A DNA stretch of 64,000 bases, taken from the NCBI GenBank assembly GCA_022707885.1, contig JAKIZT010000006.1, forward strand, positions 62,001-126,000, written 5' to 3'. Numbering within the stretch: the stretch's first letter is position 1; every line of letters begins with the position of its first letter. Of this stretch, positions 1 through 8,348 are shown one piece after another. Both the position numbers and the translations under genes were made by a program. Under the pieces are notes generated by a model. The model worked only from the letters and a program-made list of their open reading frames with translations. It was not told the origin of the DNA and searched no databases. The DNA is from Caldisericales bacterium. GTDB taxonomy: Bacteria; Caldisericota; Caldisericia; JAAYUI01.

Positions 1-611
1 TCCTGGCTGCCTGTTAGCCAGACTGGTGTGTCCGGGGAAACTTCTGCTTCGGCCTTGCCGGATTCCCTTCCGACAAGAACTGGCACTTCCTTGTCCGGTC
101 TTGATCTTATCTCGGCCACAACAGCATCCCACATCGGGGTCTGTGTGCCGTCTATTTCAAGGATCCAGTCACCAGACTGAATGCCTGCCTTTGCGGCCGG
201 CATGTTTGGATCGACTGTGCCTATTCTGTTGAAAAGATAGACCGGATCACCAAAAGCAAGCGCCACAACCACAAAGACAATGAAAGCAAAAACAAAATTT
301 GTCAGGGCACCTGAAACAGAAAACCAGGCCCTTTGCCAGGGGCTTTTTCTGTAGAGACTGTTTGGATCATCTGAATCTTCAGCTTCGCCGGAAACCATGA
401 CATAGCCACCAACCGGGAAAAGCGATATTCTGAACTCTGTATCACCAAAGTATCTGAATTTTTTTCTTGCAATGACCGGGCCCATGCCGATTGAGAAACT
501 CAGTGCCGGCACACCAATTGACCTGGCGGCAAAGAGGTGTCCAAATTCATGGGCGATCACAAGAACATCAAGGATCAGGAGTGCATATATTATGTTCAGT
601 ATTGTTGACAT
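1..611 (-). CDS. rseP: Site-2 intramembrane zinc metalloprotease, RseP-like (partial, C-terminus outside window)
   Basis: This is the N-terminal 203 residues of an M50 protease; the gene runs off the left edge. The first helix contains the zinc motif HEFGH near residue 20. A GGYVMVSGE segment follows, then a second hydrophobic segment (about residues 95-115), then the start of a PDZ domain with GDWILEIDG. Members cleave membrane-bound anti-sigma factors or signal-peptide remnants inside the membrane. The ATG at 611 lies inside the 3' end of dxr (16-bp overlap), so the gene is translationally coupled as the most distal visible member of the rpsB operon. Lacking the C-terminus, I cannot see the second catalytic motif. 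Confidence 0.9.
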   Translation of the reverse strand, partial: MSTILNIIYALLILDVLVIAHEFGHLFAARSIGVPALSFSIGMGPVIARKKFRYFGDTEFRISLFPVGGYVMVSGEAEDSDDPNSLYRKSPWQRAWFSVSGALTNFVFAFIVFVVVALAFGDPVYLFNRIGTVDPNMPAAKAGIQSGDWILEIDGTQTPMWDAVVAEIRSRPDKEVPVLVGRESGKAEAEVSPDTPVWLTGSQ

Positions 612-1747
612 AGCTTCTTTCCTATCTCCAATGCAATCTGCCTGCAATTGGCATAGTGGGAGATTATTTTTTGTGTGGTTGAAAGGTCGATATTTTCTAT
701 CCGGCTCATAGTTTTTGAAATCACTTCCGGGATCAGCCCAAAAGACAGGGACCTTGAAAGGAAGAGTTCAATCGCCGCTTCATCGGCCGCAGTGTAGGCA
801 ACCAGCCACGATGGGCCTTTTGAAAAAGCCGATTTGGCAAGGGCGACTGATTTTGATGCGTCACCAGTCAGCTCGCCAAATGACCAGTTTGCCGGAAATT
901 TGAGCCCGTCAAGATCGGACACCGTCCTGCCCGGAAAATGGAGTGCATAGGATATCGGATAACGCATGTCTGATGGAGAAGCCTGCAGTTTAGCAGAACC
1001 ATCGACCATCATGACCCCTGAATGCACTTCTGCCTGTGGATGCACAAGCACCCGCACTTTTTCTGGCGGAACATCAAACATCCTGCAAACTTCAATGAGT
1101 TCAAGACCCTTGTTTACAAGTGTTGCTGAATCTATGGTTATTCTCTTGCCCATCTTCCATTTTGGGTGGTTCATGGCGTCCTCTGGCCTTATATGCGAAA
1201 GCTGGTTCCAGGTCATCCCCTTGCTAAAAAACGGGCCACCGGAGGCCGTGAGCAATATCTCTTTTATCCTGCACCTGTCTTCACCAATAAGGCTCTGGAA
1301 TATTGCCGAGGGCTCGGAATCGACAGGGATGATTTTCTCTTCATAATTTGAAGGCTCAATCAGGTGGCCTGCACAAACAACGACCTCTTTTGTGGCAAGC
1401 GCAACCCTTGTTCCGTTCCTCAGGGCCTCAAAGGTCGGTTCTATCATTGATGGGCCATTGCCTGCCACAAGGAGAAGATCTATGTCAAGGTTCGCAATTT
1501 CAACCAGCCCCTGGTCGCCGGAAAGCACAGTAACTCCTCTTTCCCTGGCTTTCAGCCTTGACGAGGCCTCCCTGTCATACAAACAGGCCATTTTGACGCC
1601 AAACATGGACAACTGCTCCGAGAGCAGGGCATCATTCTTGTGTGAGGCAAGGGCAACAACCCTGAAATTGGCATAATTGGATTTGATCACATCAAGCGCC
1701 TGCGTGCCTATGGAGCCAGTGGAACCAATTATGGCAATTCTTTTCAC
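596..1747 (-). CDS. dxr: 1-deoxy-D-xylulose 5-phosphate reductoisomerase
   Basis: Second enzyme of the MEP isoprenoid pathway: NADPH-dependent rearrangement and reduction of DXP to MEP in the cytosol. Length is 383 aa, close to the family norm. Visible motifs are the N-terminal dinucleotide loop GSTGSIGTQ, LATKE, PVDSE (metal ligands), LTASGGPF, NHPKWKMGKRITIDSATLVNKG and VHPQAEVHSG. One oddity is that the residue after PVDSE is Pro, where the E. coli enzyme has a conserved His (PVDSEH); the two later active-site histidines are present. The gene overlaps cdsA by 4 bp and rseP by 16 bp in one operon. dxs lies at about 17 kb in the same window. Confidence 0.95.
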   Translation of the reverse strand: MKRIAIIGSTGSIGTQALDVIKSNYANFRVVALASHKNDALLSEQLSMFGVKMACLYDREASSRLKARERGVTVLSGDQGLVEIANLDIDLLLVAGNGPSMIEPTFEALRNGTRVALATKEVVVCAGHLIEPSNYEEKIIPVDSEPSAIFQSLIGEDRCRIKEILLTASGGPFFSKGMTWNQLSHIRPEDAMNHPKWKMGKRITIDSATLVNKGLELIEVCRMFDVPPEKVRVLVHPQAEVHSGVMMVDGSAKLQASPSDMRYPISYALHFPGRTVSDLDGLKFPANWSFGELTGDASKSVALAKSAFSKGPSWLVAYTAADEAAIELFLSRSLSFGLIPEVISKTMSRIENIDLSTTQKIISHYANCRQIALEIGKKLCQQY

Positions 1748-2598
1748 AAAAACACCTTTCCGGAACTCAAAAAGAAATATGCCAGTATAAAAAAGAACCC
1801 TGGTGCGGCAACAAGGAGCGAATCCAGCCTGTCAAGCACGCCGCCATGGCCAGCAAGGATGCTGCCAGAATCTTTCATTCTGGAATCCCTCTTCAGGAGC
1901 GATTCTCCAAGATCACCGATGGTACCTAGCAGAACAATGCAAATCCCGCTGGCAGTTAGCTTTAGCCAGCCAAACCACGGATGTGCATTTCTGAGGAGCA
2001 ACCACCCCACAATGACAAAAACGCCAATCCCAAAAACCAGCCCGGTTACAAAACCTTCCCATGTTTTTCCTGGAGAAATGTTTGGCGCCATCTTGTGCCT
2101 TCCAAAAAGCATTCCACCAAAGTACGAGAACGTGTCAAAACTCCAGATGCCAGCCAGAAGGGTGGTCATAAATCTCCACCCCGAGGCTTTTGTTCCCATC
2201 GGATCAGGCGAACAGGTTTCAATAAGCGTGAAAAAAACAAAAAGCATGCCAATGCCAAGGATATAGAGATTGCCACCAATCCTGGACATTGAGCCATCAG
2301 GATTACCCCTAAAAATCTCGACAAGATACAAAATGACAAGGAACAGGAAGACTATCCCCAAAACCAGATACCACGACCTGTAATAGGCCATTATCTGTAT
2401 TGCCAGGTTTGCAACAAGGAGAGGAACCACCTGGGGGGATTTTGCAGTTTTCCTGGCCATTTTGGACATCTCGATAATTGCCATGCTGGACAGCAGGATG
2501 ACTGCACACAGGAAAAACCACCCCGAGAGGTAGGTCAGGCCAATTGCCAGCGGAACAAGAACAACTGCCGTTACAACACGTTGGATTTTCTGGTTCAT
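1744..2598 (-). CDS. cdsA: Phosphatidate cytidylyltransferase
   Basis: Integral membrane enzyme making CDP-diacylglycerol from phosphatidate and CTP for phospholipid synthesis. The 284-aa protein is almost wholly hydrophobic, with about eight membrane segments. Near the C-terminus it carries the family signature as GTIGDLGESLLKRDSRMKD followed by GHGGVLDRLDS, with the metal-binding acidic residues intact. It overlaps uppS upstream (4 bp) and dxr downstream (4 bp), in the usual uppS-cdsA-dxr order. Confidence 0.95.
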   Translation of the reverse strand: MNQKIQRVVTAVVLVPLAIGLTYLSGWFFLCAVILLSSMAIIEMSKMARKTAKSPQVVPLLVANLAIQIMAYYRSWYLVLGIVFLFLVILYLVEIFRGNPDGSMSRIGGNLYILGIGMLFVFFTLIETCSPDPMGTKASGWRFMTTLLAGIWSFDTFSYFGGMLFGRHKMAPNISPGKTWEGFVTGLVFGIGVFVIVGWLLLRNAHPWFGWLKLTASGICIVLLGTIGDLGESLLKRDSRMKDSGSILAGHGGVLDRLDSLLVAAPGFFFILAYFFLSSGKVFL

Positions 2599-3299
2599 TT
2601 GCCTCCCAGTCCGCCAAACCTTCTCTGTCTTTTGGAATAAATGGCAATTGCACTCATCAAATCTCTCTCCCGAAAATCCGGCCAGAGTTTTTTCATAAAA
2701 AGCAGTTCAGAGTAAGCAGATTGCCATATCATGTAGTTTGAAAGCCTCATCTCGCCTGAAGTCCTTATTATAAGATCAGGATCGGGCAATTCTACTGTGT
2801 AGAGTTTTTCTCTTAAAGTTTCTTCAGTGATTTTATCTGGGGGAACACCATCAGAAACAATCCCCTTGATCGCCCTCAAAAGCTCGCTCCTGCCGCCATA
2901 ATTTATGGCAAGAACAAGTTTCAGGCCAGTGTTGTCCTTCGTTTCATTTTCGAGGTTTTCGGTAGTTTTTACCAGGTCGGGAGAAAGTGATGTCCTGTCG
3001 CCAATCATCATGAACCGGATTTTGTTTGCAAGTATCCTGGATCTCTCTTCATAGAGTGTCTCCAGAAATGTGTTCATGAGAAACTGGACTTCCTCACCGG
3101 GCCTTGACCAGTTTTCAGTTGAAAAACAGTAAAGCGAAAGGACCTCAATTCCAATTGAAGCTGCCTTTTCTATTGTTTTTCTGACAGAAACAACCCCCTG
3201 CTTATGGCCCGCAATCCTCGGGAGACCACGCATGGTCGCCCACCGACCATTGCCATCCATTATGATGGCTATGTGCCTTGGGATTTTGGTTCTTGTCAA
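2595..3299 (-). CDS. uppS: Isoprenyl transferase (undecaprenyl diphosphate synthase)
   Basis: Cis-prenyltransferase that extends farnesyl diphosphate with isopentenyl diphosphate to make the C55 lipid carrier for cell-wall synthesis. The 234-aa protein has the N-terminal signature HIAIIMDGNGRWA with the catalytic Asp, then GHKQG, SLYCFSTENWSRP and the C-terminal PDLIIRTSGEMRLSNYMIWQSAYSE region. It overlaps frr by 4 bp upstream and cdsA by 4 bp downstream. Its supply of IPP comes from the MEP pathway, two enzymes of which are encoded in this window. Confidence 0.95.
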   Translation of the reverse strand: MTRTKIPRHIAIIMDGNGRWATMRGLPRIAGHKQGVVSVRKTIEKAASIGIEVLSLYCFSTENWSRPGEEVQFLMNTFLETLYEERSRILANKIRFMMIGDRTSLSPDLVKTTENLENETKDNTGLKLVLAINYGGRSELLRAIKGIVSDGVPPDKITEETLREKLYTVELPDPDLIIRTSGEMRLSNYMIWQSAYSELLFMKKLWPDFRERDLMSAIAIYSKRQRRFGGLGGK

Positions 3300-3844
3300 C
3301 TTTCCAGGATTTCCTTTTCCTTTTGGACCACCAGCTCGTCCACCTTTTTTGAGTATTTATCGGTGGTTTTCTGGATTTCCTCTTCCCTCTTGAATCTCTC
3401 GTCCTCAGAGATTTCCTTGCTCTTCTCTGCTTTTTTGACCTGCTCTATGGCGTCTCTTCTGATGTTACGGATCGCCACCTTGGCGTCCTCGCCATATTTT
3501 TTGACCATCTTGGCGAGCTCCTGCCTTCTTTCCTGCGAAAGTGGAGGAAATGGCAGCCTTATAAGATTACCATCAGATGTTGGGTTTGCACCCAGATTTG
3601 CCTTCTGCAATGCAGTCACTATCTCTTTGATAAGAGTTTTGTCCCACGGCTCGATAATCATGGTTCTTCCATCTGGAACGCCAATGTTGCCAGCCTGTGG
3701 GAGCGGGAGCTCGGAGCCATAGGCATTTACCATGACTTTGGCCACTATGGCAGGCGTTACCCTTCCAGCCCTCAGCCCGACAAAATTCTGCTGAAGCGAA
3801 CCAATCGTTTTCTCCATGTGATCCTGTAATGTTTTGGTGTCCAT
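3296..3844 (-). CDS. frr: Ribosome recycling factor
   Basis: Splits post-termination ribosomes together with EF-G. The 182-aa length matches the family. It carries the typical opening with LRAGRVTPAIVAKVMVNAYGS, the NLIRLPFPPLSQERRQEL core and a long charged helical C-terminus. It sits 2 bp downstream of pyrH and overlaps uppS, in the standard pyrH-frr order. Confidence 0.96.
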   Translation of the reverse strand: MDTKTLQDHMEKTIGSLQQNFVGLRAGRVTPAIVAKVMVNAYGSELPLPQAGNIGVPDGRTMIIEPWDKTLIKEIVTALQKANLGANPTSDGNLIRLPFPPLSQERRQELAKMVKKYGEDAKVAIRNIRRDAIEQVKKAEKSKEISEDERFKREEEIQKTTDKYSKKVDELVVQKEKEILES

Positions 3845-3846
3845 AT

Positions 3847-4590
3847 TTAGCCCCCTTCCACTATTGAACCTATTTCTTCACCCATAACAACTTTGTAGAT
3901 GTTTTCAGGTTCAGCTATAGAAAAAACAATTATCGGAATTTTATTGTCCCTGCAAATTGATACGGCCGCACCATCCATGACCCTCAAATTGTCGGCCAGA
4001 ATCTTTGTGTAGGATATGTTGGTGAGTTTCTTGATGTCGTCCCTTTTTTTGGCTGGATCATCAGTGTATATACCATCTGTTTTTGTTGCCTTGAGAAGGC
4101 AGTCGGCCCGAACCTCTGCAGCTCTCAAAGCCGCTGCAGTGTCTGATGTGAAGAACGGGTTTCCGGTCCCTGCCGCAAAGATTACAATCCTGCCCTTTTC
4201 AAGGTGCCTGATCGCCCTTCTCTGGATGAAAGGCTCTGCAATCTCGTGCATGGCTATTGCAGTCTGTAGTCTTGTGGGTACACCAAGTTTTTCTATGACT
4301 GTCTGGAGTGCAAGACCATTCATGACCGTTGCAAGCATGCCCATGTAGTCGGCCTGAACCTGGTCCATTCCAAGTGCAACACCAGCTGAACCTCTCCAGA
4401 TATTTCCGCCCCCAACAACAATAGCGACCTCCACACCATTGTTGTGGAGGTCGACAAGTATTTTTGACACATCATTGATATATTTTATATCAATGCCATA
4501 GGGCTGTCCGCCTAAAAGCGCTTCGCCGGATAGCTTTAGCAGAATCCTTTTGTATTTCGGCTTAAGCTGACTGTGCGCTGGGTCTCCCAT
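3847..4590 (-). CDS. pyrH: Uridylate kinase (UMP kinase)
   Basis: Phosphorylates UMP to UDP in pyrimidine nucleotide synthesis. This 247-aa member of the amino-acid-kinase fold has KRILLKLSGEAL at the nucleotide site, VVGGGNIWRG, the GNPFFTSDTAAALRA loop and a KATKTDGIYTDDP motif. The spacing is 2 bp to tsf upstream and 2 bp to frr downstream, within the translation-factor operon. Confidence 0.96.
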   Translation of the reverse strand: MGDPAHSQLKPKYKRILLKLSGEALLGGQPYGIDIKYINDVSKILVDLHNNGVEVAIVVGGGNIWRGSAGVALGMDQVQADYMGMLATVMNGLALQTVIEKLGVPTRLQTAIAMHEIAEPFIQRRAIRHLEKGRIVIFAAGTGNPFFTSDTAAALRAAEVRADCLLKATKTDGIYTDDPAKKRDDIKKLTNISYTKILADNLRVMDGAAVSICRDNKIPIIVFSIAEPENIYKVVMGEEIGSIVEGG

Positions 4591-4592
4591 GG

Positions 4593-5456
4593 TTATTTAC
4601 CGATTGAGGCCCTCTTGAAGCAAACTACATCAACTTTTGCGCCAAGTTTCTTGGAGGTTTCGGAAACAACGTCCTTGATCTTGAGGTTTCCATCACGCAT
4701 GTAAGGGAGTTCAAGCAGGCAGCATGTTCCGAAGAAAGCGCCAAGTTTTCCGTCAACAATTTTCTCCTTGACTGCGTCCGGTTTTGATGCAAGGTCCGGA
4801 CTGGCTTTTATTACTTCACGTTCCCTGTCGACAACGTCTGTCGGAACTTCTTCCCTGCAAACGTAGTCCGGATTGTCGATTGCAATCTGCATTGCCAGTT
4901 CGTGGGCAAGCTTTGTCAATTCCTCTACATTCTGTTTGTCAGAATGGATCTCTACCATTACTGCAAGCTTGTTGCCAAGGTGGGCATAGACATCAATGAT
5001 TCCTTTTTGGGCATCAATGATTGTTGCTTCCTGCAGCTGCATATTTTCACCGATCTTGCCGATCAGTTCTTTTATCTGCTCATCAATGCTGCCCTTGCCA
5101 CCTGGGTATGGAAGAGCAAGGATTTTGTTGATGTCATCAGTGTTTGCATCAAGAACAGCCTTTGCAATATTGTTTACCAGGTCTGCAAAAAGCTCATTTT
5201 TGGCAACAAAATCTGTTTCGCATGAAAGCTTTACAAATGAAACGCGCTTCCTGTCAGAAGAGGTTGCAGTTCCAATCCTGCCTTCAGAGGTTTCCCTCTC
5301 GGCTTTCTTTGCGGCTTTTGCAATGCCCTTTTGTCTGAGGAGGTCAATTGCCTTCTCAAGATCGCCTTTTGTTTCAGTGAGGGCCTTCTTGCACTCCATT
5401 ATTCCAGCGCCAGTACGCTCTCTCAGTGCTTTTATAAGTTCAGAAGTATTTTCCAT
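4593..5456 (-). CDS. tsf: Translation elongation factor Ts
   Basis: Nucleotide exchange factor that regenerates EF-Tu-GTP. The 287-aa protein starts with the UBA-like region LRERTGAGIMECKKAL. It contains the EF-Tu contact segment FVKLSCETDFVAKNE, a second dimerisation half with HELAMQIA, and a C-terminal module. It lies 5 bp after rpsB, the near-universal rpsB-tsf arrangement. Confidence 0.96.
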   Translation of the reverse strand: MENTSELIKALRERTGAGIMECKKALTETKGDLEKAIDLLRQKGIAKAAKKAERETSEGRIGTATSSDRKRVSFVKLSCETDFVAKNELFADLVNNIAKAVLDANTDDINKILALPYPGGKGSIDEQIKELIGKIGENMQLQEATIIDAQKGIIDVYAHLGNKLAVMVEIHSDKQNVEELTKLAHELAMQIAIDNPDYVCREEVPTDVVDREREVIKASPDLASKPDAVKEKIVDGKLGAFFGTCCLLELPYMRDGNLKIKDVVSETSKKLGAKVDVVCFKRASIGK

Positions 5457-5461
5457 CTGGG

Positions 5462-6316
5462 CTATTCCTCCTCGTCATATTGGGAATACTTGACTTCGAC
5501 ATCAGGCTTCTTGACTTCTTCCGAGCCATCGAAATTCTCTATGTTGTCTATCAAGACTTCCTGCGCGACAACTTCTTCCATCGAAACCGTTTCGTTTTCT
5601 TCTTCGTCTTCCTCTGATGGTCTCATTACATCAACACCCTCGCGTCCTTCGATCATGGCGCTTGCAATCAGCTGGGTGAAGAATTTTATTGAACGGATGG
5701 CATCGTCGTTGCCTGGGATCGGGATGTCAATTTCATCGGGATCAGAGTTGGTGTCCACAATGGCTATTACAGTAATATTTTGCTTGCGGGCTTCGATTAT
5801 TGCTGCACGATCTTTGTGGGTATCAGTGACAAAAATGGCCTGCGGGAGTGTGTCCATGTTGCGAAGTCCATCGAGGAACTTCTGGAGTTTCTCTCTTTCC
5901 TTCTTGTAGCCCATGTATTCCTTGATTGGGAGGCGTTTTAGCTCTCCAGTGACTTCTTTTTCTTCAAGCTCGCGAAGTTTTTCAATCCTGGTATGGATTG
6001 TGACAAAATTGGTGAGTGTTCCGCCAAACCAGCGCTGGTTCACATAATGTGCCCCGCACCTTTTTGCCTCGTCCTTGACTATGTCCTGGGCCTGTTTCTT
6101 CGTGCCAACAAAAACAATGTTTCCGCCTGACTGGGCAATCTGCCTCACTGTGGCATAGGCCTGTTCACATTTTTCGGCTGTAATTCTGAGGTCAATGATG
6201 TGAATTCCATTGCGTGCTGTAAAAATAAACGGACGCATTTTGGGGTTCCACCTTTTTGTCTGGTGGCCGAAGTGCACTCCTGCCTCAAGCAGGTGTTTCA
6301 TATTTACTACGCTCAT
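5462..6316 (-). CDS. rpsB: 30S ribosomal protein S2
   Basis: Small-subunit ribosomal protein. The 284-aa reading begins MSVVNMKHLLEAGVHFGHQ. I place the start at 6316 because GAGAGGAG lies 6-7 bases upstream; an in-frame ATG at 6343 would add nine residues and has no such site. Conserved blocks include KTKRWNPKMRPFIF, NVVFVGTKKQAQ-like IVFVGTKKQAQDIV and TNFVTIHTRI. The last 55 residues form a strongly acidic extension (runs of E and D) beyond the globular S2 core, as seen in some phyla. First gene of the operon ending in rseP. Confidence 0.96.
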   Translation of the reverse strand: MSVVNMKHLLEAGVHFGHQTKRWNPKMRPFIFTARNGIHIIDLRITAEKCEQAYATVRQIAQSGGNIVFVGTKKQAQDIVKDEAKRCGAHYVNQRWFGGTLTNFVTIHTRIEKLRELEEKEVTGELKRLPIKEYMGYKKEREKLQKFLDGLRNMDTLPQAIFVTDTHKDRAAIIEARKQNITVIAIVDTNSDPDEIDIPIPGNDDAIRSIKFFTQLIASAMIEGREGVDVMRPSEEDEEENETVSMEEVVAQEVLIDNIENFDGSEEVKKPDVEVKYSQYDEEE

Positions 6317-6340
6317 TAATACTCCTCTCGGTTTTGCCTC

Positions 6341-6382
6341 CATCGCGACTTGTTTTTACTTTCACCGAAAGTCTTCGCGATG
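6341..6382 (-). promoter_or_regulatory. Folded 5' leader of the rpsB operon
   Basis: The roughly 80-nt untranslated leader between the promoter and rpsB contains an inverted repeat: CATCGCGA (6341-6348) pairs perfectly with TCGCGATG (6375-6382), with further pairing inside. The site lies 25 bases before the start codon. Autoregulatory rpsB leaders are known in other bacteria; assignment of that role here is inference. Confidence 0.5.
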
Positions 6383-6401
6383 TGCGTTTTGTAACTAAGC
6401 C

Positions 6402-6430
6402 AGTTTATAGATGCCACTGTGTTTTGTCAA
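6402..6430 (-). promoter_or_regulatory. Promoter of the rpsB operon
   Basis: TTGACA (6425-6430) and TAAACT (6402-6407) on the minus strand are separated by exactly 17 bases, a near-consensus housekeeping promoter. It faces rpsB and has no intervening gene. Confidence 0.75.
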
Positions 6431-6550
6431 ATAAAAAACAGGCAAAAACATGGGGCCTGAATATTGCCAAAAAAATGAATGCCCATCAGGACAAACAAAA
6501 AAATTAATTGCTTCTTTCTTAAGAAGTGGCTTTTCGGAAATTGTATTATA

Positions 6551-6585
6551 CAGGGCAAAACCTTATTGGGTTCAGCTTTGCCCTG
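6551..6585 (-). terminator. Possible terminator after the dsr/tus operon
   Basis: A perfect 9-bp stem (CAGGGCAAA / TTTGCCCTG) lies 14 bases past the stop codon at 6599. The following T-tract is weak (TATAATACAATTT), so termination is plausible but not certain. Confidence 0.5.
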
Positions 6586-6598
6586 TTTCACCTGTAAT

Positions 6599-6901
6599 CT
6601 AATATGAGAGCTGGCACTCCATTATCAGATCAATCATTTCGGGATAACCAATCTCTTTTATGCCAAATTTTGGCTCGACGCCTCTGGCTTTACAGTCAGG
6701 CCCAGAAACATAAAACTTTATTCCTTCTGACATTTTGGATTTGACCAGCTCTGCAAGATCGCCTGGTGGATTTGTTGCCGCATAGACCGAATCCTGGGCA
6801 AAAACTACCACATCTCCGGCAAGCGCATTTGAAATCCTTATTTTGCCTTCTTCACACCCGTAGGGAGATTTTGTCAGCATTATAAACATTTTCTTTTCCA
6901 T
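6599..6901 (-). CDS. DsrH/TusB-like sulfur relay protein
   Basis: Last gene of the sulfur-transfer operon. The 100-aa protein resembles the small DsrH/TusB subunit of DsrEFH or TusBCD, which passes a persulfide sulfur from TusA or DsrC partners. Seen: N-terminal MFIMLTKSPYGCEEGKIRISNAL, with a Cys near residue 16, and an FAQDSVYAA segment resembling the family's 'GDGVYAA' loop. A second Cys follows in SGPDCKARGV. It is 1 bp from the preceding DsrF-like gene, so the two products probably form a complex. Subunit naming by order and size is inference. Confidence 0.75.
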   Translation of the reverse strand: MEKKMFIMLTKSPYGCEEGKIRISNALAGDVVVFAQDSVYAATNPPGDLAELVKSKMSEGIKFYVSGPDCKARGVEPKFGIKEIGYPEMIDLIMECQLSY

Positions 6902-6902
6902 G

Positions 6903-7259
6903 TCAGAACCTCAATATTGCATCCATGTCACGGAGCATTTTCTTGAATTCAGAATCATCCAGTGTCTGGCAATGAGAAAGCTGTTCGCAGGTCAATCCTC
7001 TGGCCTCAACCGAAGGCTTGTAAACAAAAAGGCTGAACCCGTAATCCTCAAACTGGAGCCATGCGTCATGGAGGCTTCCAAAATCAAGAGCCTCTTTCGG
7101 CTTCTGGTCTTTTAGGAGCGCGAACACCGCATCTCCCTCAAGGACAACGTTGGTTTCCAGACCAACAGAAGGGAGACCCATGGCCGCCCTGAATGCCTCA
7201 CCCATGATTGCTGAGCCATACGGCGCTTTTGAAACAACAATTGCAACTTTTTTTGCCAT
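6903..7259 (-). CDS. DsrF/TusC-like sulfur relay protein
   Basis: A 118-aa DsrE-fold protein starting MAKKVAIVVSKAPYGS. I chose the ATG at 7259, two bases after the stop of the DsrE-like gene; an in-frame start at 7292 would force a long overlap. The fold signature is the hydrophobic first strand and the GDAVFALLKDQKP segment. Cysteines occur only in the C-terminal half (LTCEQLSHC), as in non-catalytic F/C subunits. It is probably the middle subunit of a heterohexamer with its two neighbours. Confidence 0.72.
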   Translation of the reverse strand: MAKKVAIVVSKAPYGSAIMGEAFRAAMGLPSVGLETNVVLEGDAVFALLKDQKPKEALDFGSLHDAWLQFEDYGFSLFVYKPSVEARGLTCEQLSHCQTLDDSEFKKMLRDMDAILRF

Positions 7260-7261
7260 CT

Positions 7262-7612
7262 TCAGAACCCCAATGTCAAAACCCTGTCGCACTCGCTAAC
7301 GAGTTGACCAAGGGCCGCGATGCCAGCATGCCTGATGCCTGGCTGGCTGTCCGCCTGGCGAACACCTCTGTAGTTACAACAAACACCGCAAGGCGTTATT
7401 TTGACACCCTTTTCAATAAGTGACTGCATCTTTAAAGGGATACTCCTGTCATTCCCAGGCTTGATCAGGTTGGATGCGGCTATGACACCGTCCATGTATA
7501 AAAAGATCATCGCCTGGTGGCCTTTTTCAAGCGCAGCACCTGCAAGCGAAATGGCAGTGTCCATGTTCTGGAAGGTATACGGCGTAGTAAGAACAACAAT
7601 CCCCAGTTTCAC
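7262..7612 (-). CDS. DsrE/TusD-like sulfur carrier
   Basis: A 116-aa protein of the DsrE family, likely the sulfur-accepting subunit. It begins MKLGIVVLTTPYTFQNMDTA, has an IFLYMDGV strand, and shows the conserved cysteine loop as KITPCGVCCNYRG, where the first or second Cys is expected to carry the persulfide. It overlaps tusA upstream by 4 bp and sits 2 bp from the DsrF-like gene. Known relatives feed sulfur to tRNA thiolation or to dissimilatory sulfur oxidation; which applies here is not shown by the window. Confidence 0.78.
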   Translation of the reverse strand: MKLGIVVLTTPYTFQNMDTAISLAGAALEKGHQAMIFLYMDGVIAASNLIKPGNDRSIPLKMQSLIEKGVKITPCGVCCNYRGVRQADSQPGIRHAGIAALGQLVSECDRVLTLGF

Positions 7613-7842
7613 CCTACCACCTTCTTGACGTAAACAGTGTACTGGCCACCTGATTCCTCAAGGCCAAGGAATTCATTGCCGGTTGTCTTGCACCATGCCG
7701 GCATGTCCTCTTTTATACCTTCATCATCGGAGATCACCTTCAGGACCTGCCCAATTTGTAGCTCTTTCATCTTCTTTGCCGTCTTGACTATCGGCACCGG
7801 GCACTGCATTCCAAGCGTATTGAGTTCAACATCAAAGTTCAT
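7609..7842 (-). CDS. tusA: TusA-family sulfurtransferase
   Basis: A 77-aa sulfur carrier of the TusA/SirA family. The signature CPVPIVKTAKK (CPxP with the persulfide-bearing Cys) follows LNTLGMQ, and a VISDDEG strand comes after it. It accepts sulfur from a cysteine desulfurase or rhodanese and hands it to DsrE-type proteins, which are encoded just downstream. It is co-transcribed with the DsrE2-like gene 14 bp upstream. Confidence 0.9.
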   Translation of the reverse strand: MNFDVELNTLGMQCPVPIVKTAKKMKELQIGQVLKVISDDEGIKEDMPAWCKTTGNEFLGLEESGGQYTVYVKKVVG

Positions 7843-7856
7843 TTATGGCTCCTTCC

Positions 7857-8336
7857 TCAGATGAAAAGATTGATTTTTGATTGTTGTGCTTCTGCTGCGT
7901 ATGCGGCAACACCAACAATCTTGTCCACTTCTGGTATCAAATCTTCTTTTGCCACACCCATGACATCCATGCTCATCTTGCACGCCCACATCTTTACGTC
8001 AAGGTCTCTTGCCATTGCAAGCATTTCACTAAGGGGGGCCACGTTTGTCTTTTTCATCAATTTCTTCATCATCGACCTGCCCATTCCAGCCATGTTGAAT
8101 TTTGACAGTGGCAATCTGCTTATGCCACCCCTGTTCATCATTCCCATCATTTTCTGCATCCAGTTTTTGGCACCCGCTATTGGGCCTTTGTCTTTCTTTA
8201 CAACATTGAGTCCCCAGAAAGTATAGAACATCGTTACCTCCATACCCTGGGCAGCGCAACCTGTCGCTATGACAAAAGCAGCCAGCACTTTATCAAGGTC
8301 ACCAGAAAACACTACAATGGTAGCTTTCTCGGCCAT
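7857..8336 (-). CDS. DsrE2-like (DsrE/DsrF/DrsH-family) protein
   Basis: First gene of the sulfur operon. The 159-aa protein matches the DsrE2 group often found next to tusA and rhodanese genes: KATIVVFSGDLDKVLAAFVIATGCAAQGMEV at the N-terminus, FTFWGLN-like YTFWGLNVVKK, a Met-rich middle, and a C-terminal WACKMSMDVMG loop whose Cys is the likely sulfur-binding residue. A GGAGG site precedes the ATG. It lies directly behind the CstR-type operator, so its expression is probably induced by reactive sulfur species. Confidence 0.82.
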   Translation of the reverse strand: MAEKATIVVFSGDLDKVLAAFVIATGCAAQGMEVTMFYTFWGLNVVKKDKGPIAGAKNWMQKMMGMMNRGGISRLPLSKFNMAGMGRSMMKKLMKKTNVAPLSEMLAMARDLDVKMWACKMSMDVMGVAKEDLIPEVDKIVGVAAYAAEAQQSKINLFI

Positions 8337-8348
8337 GCAACCTCCTTT

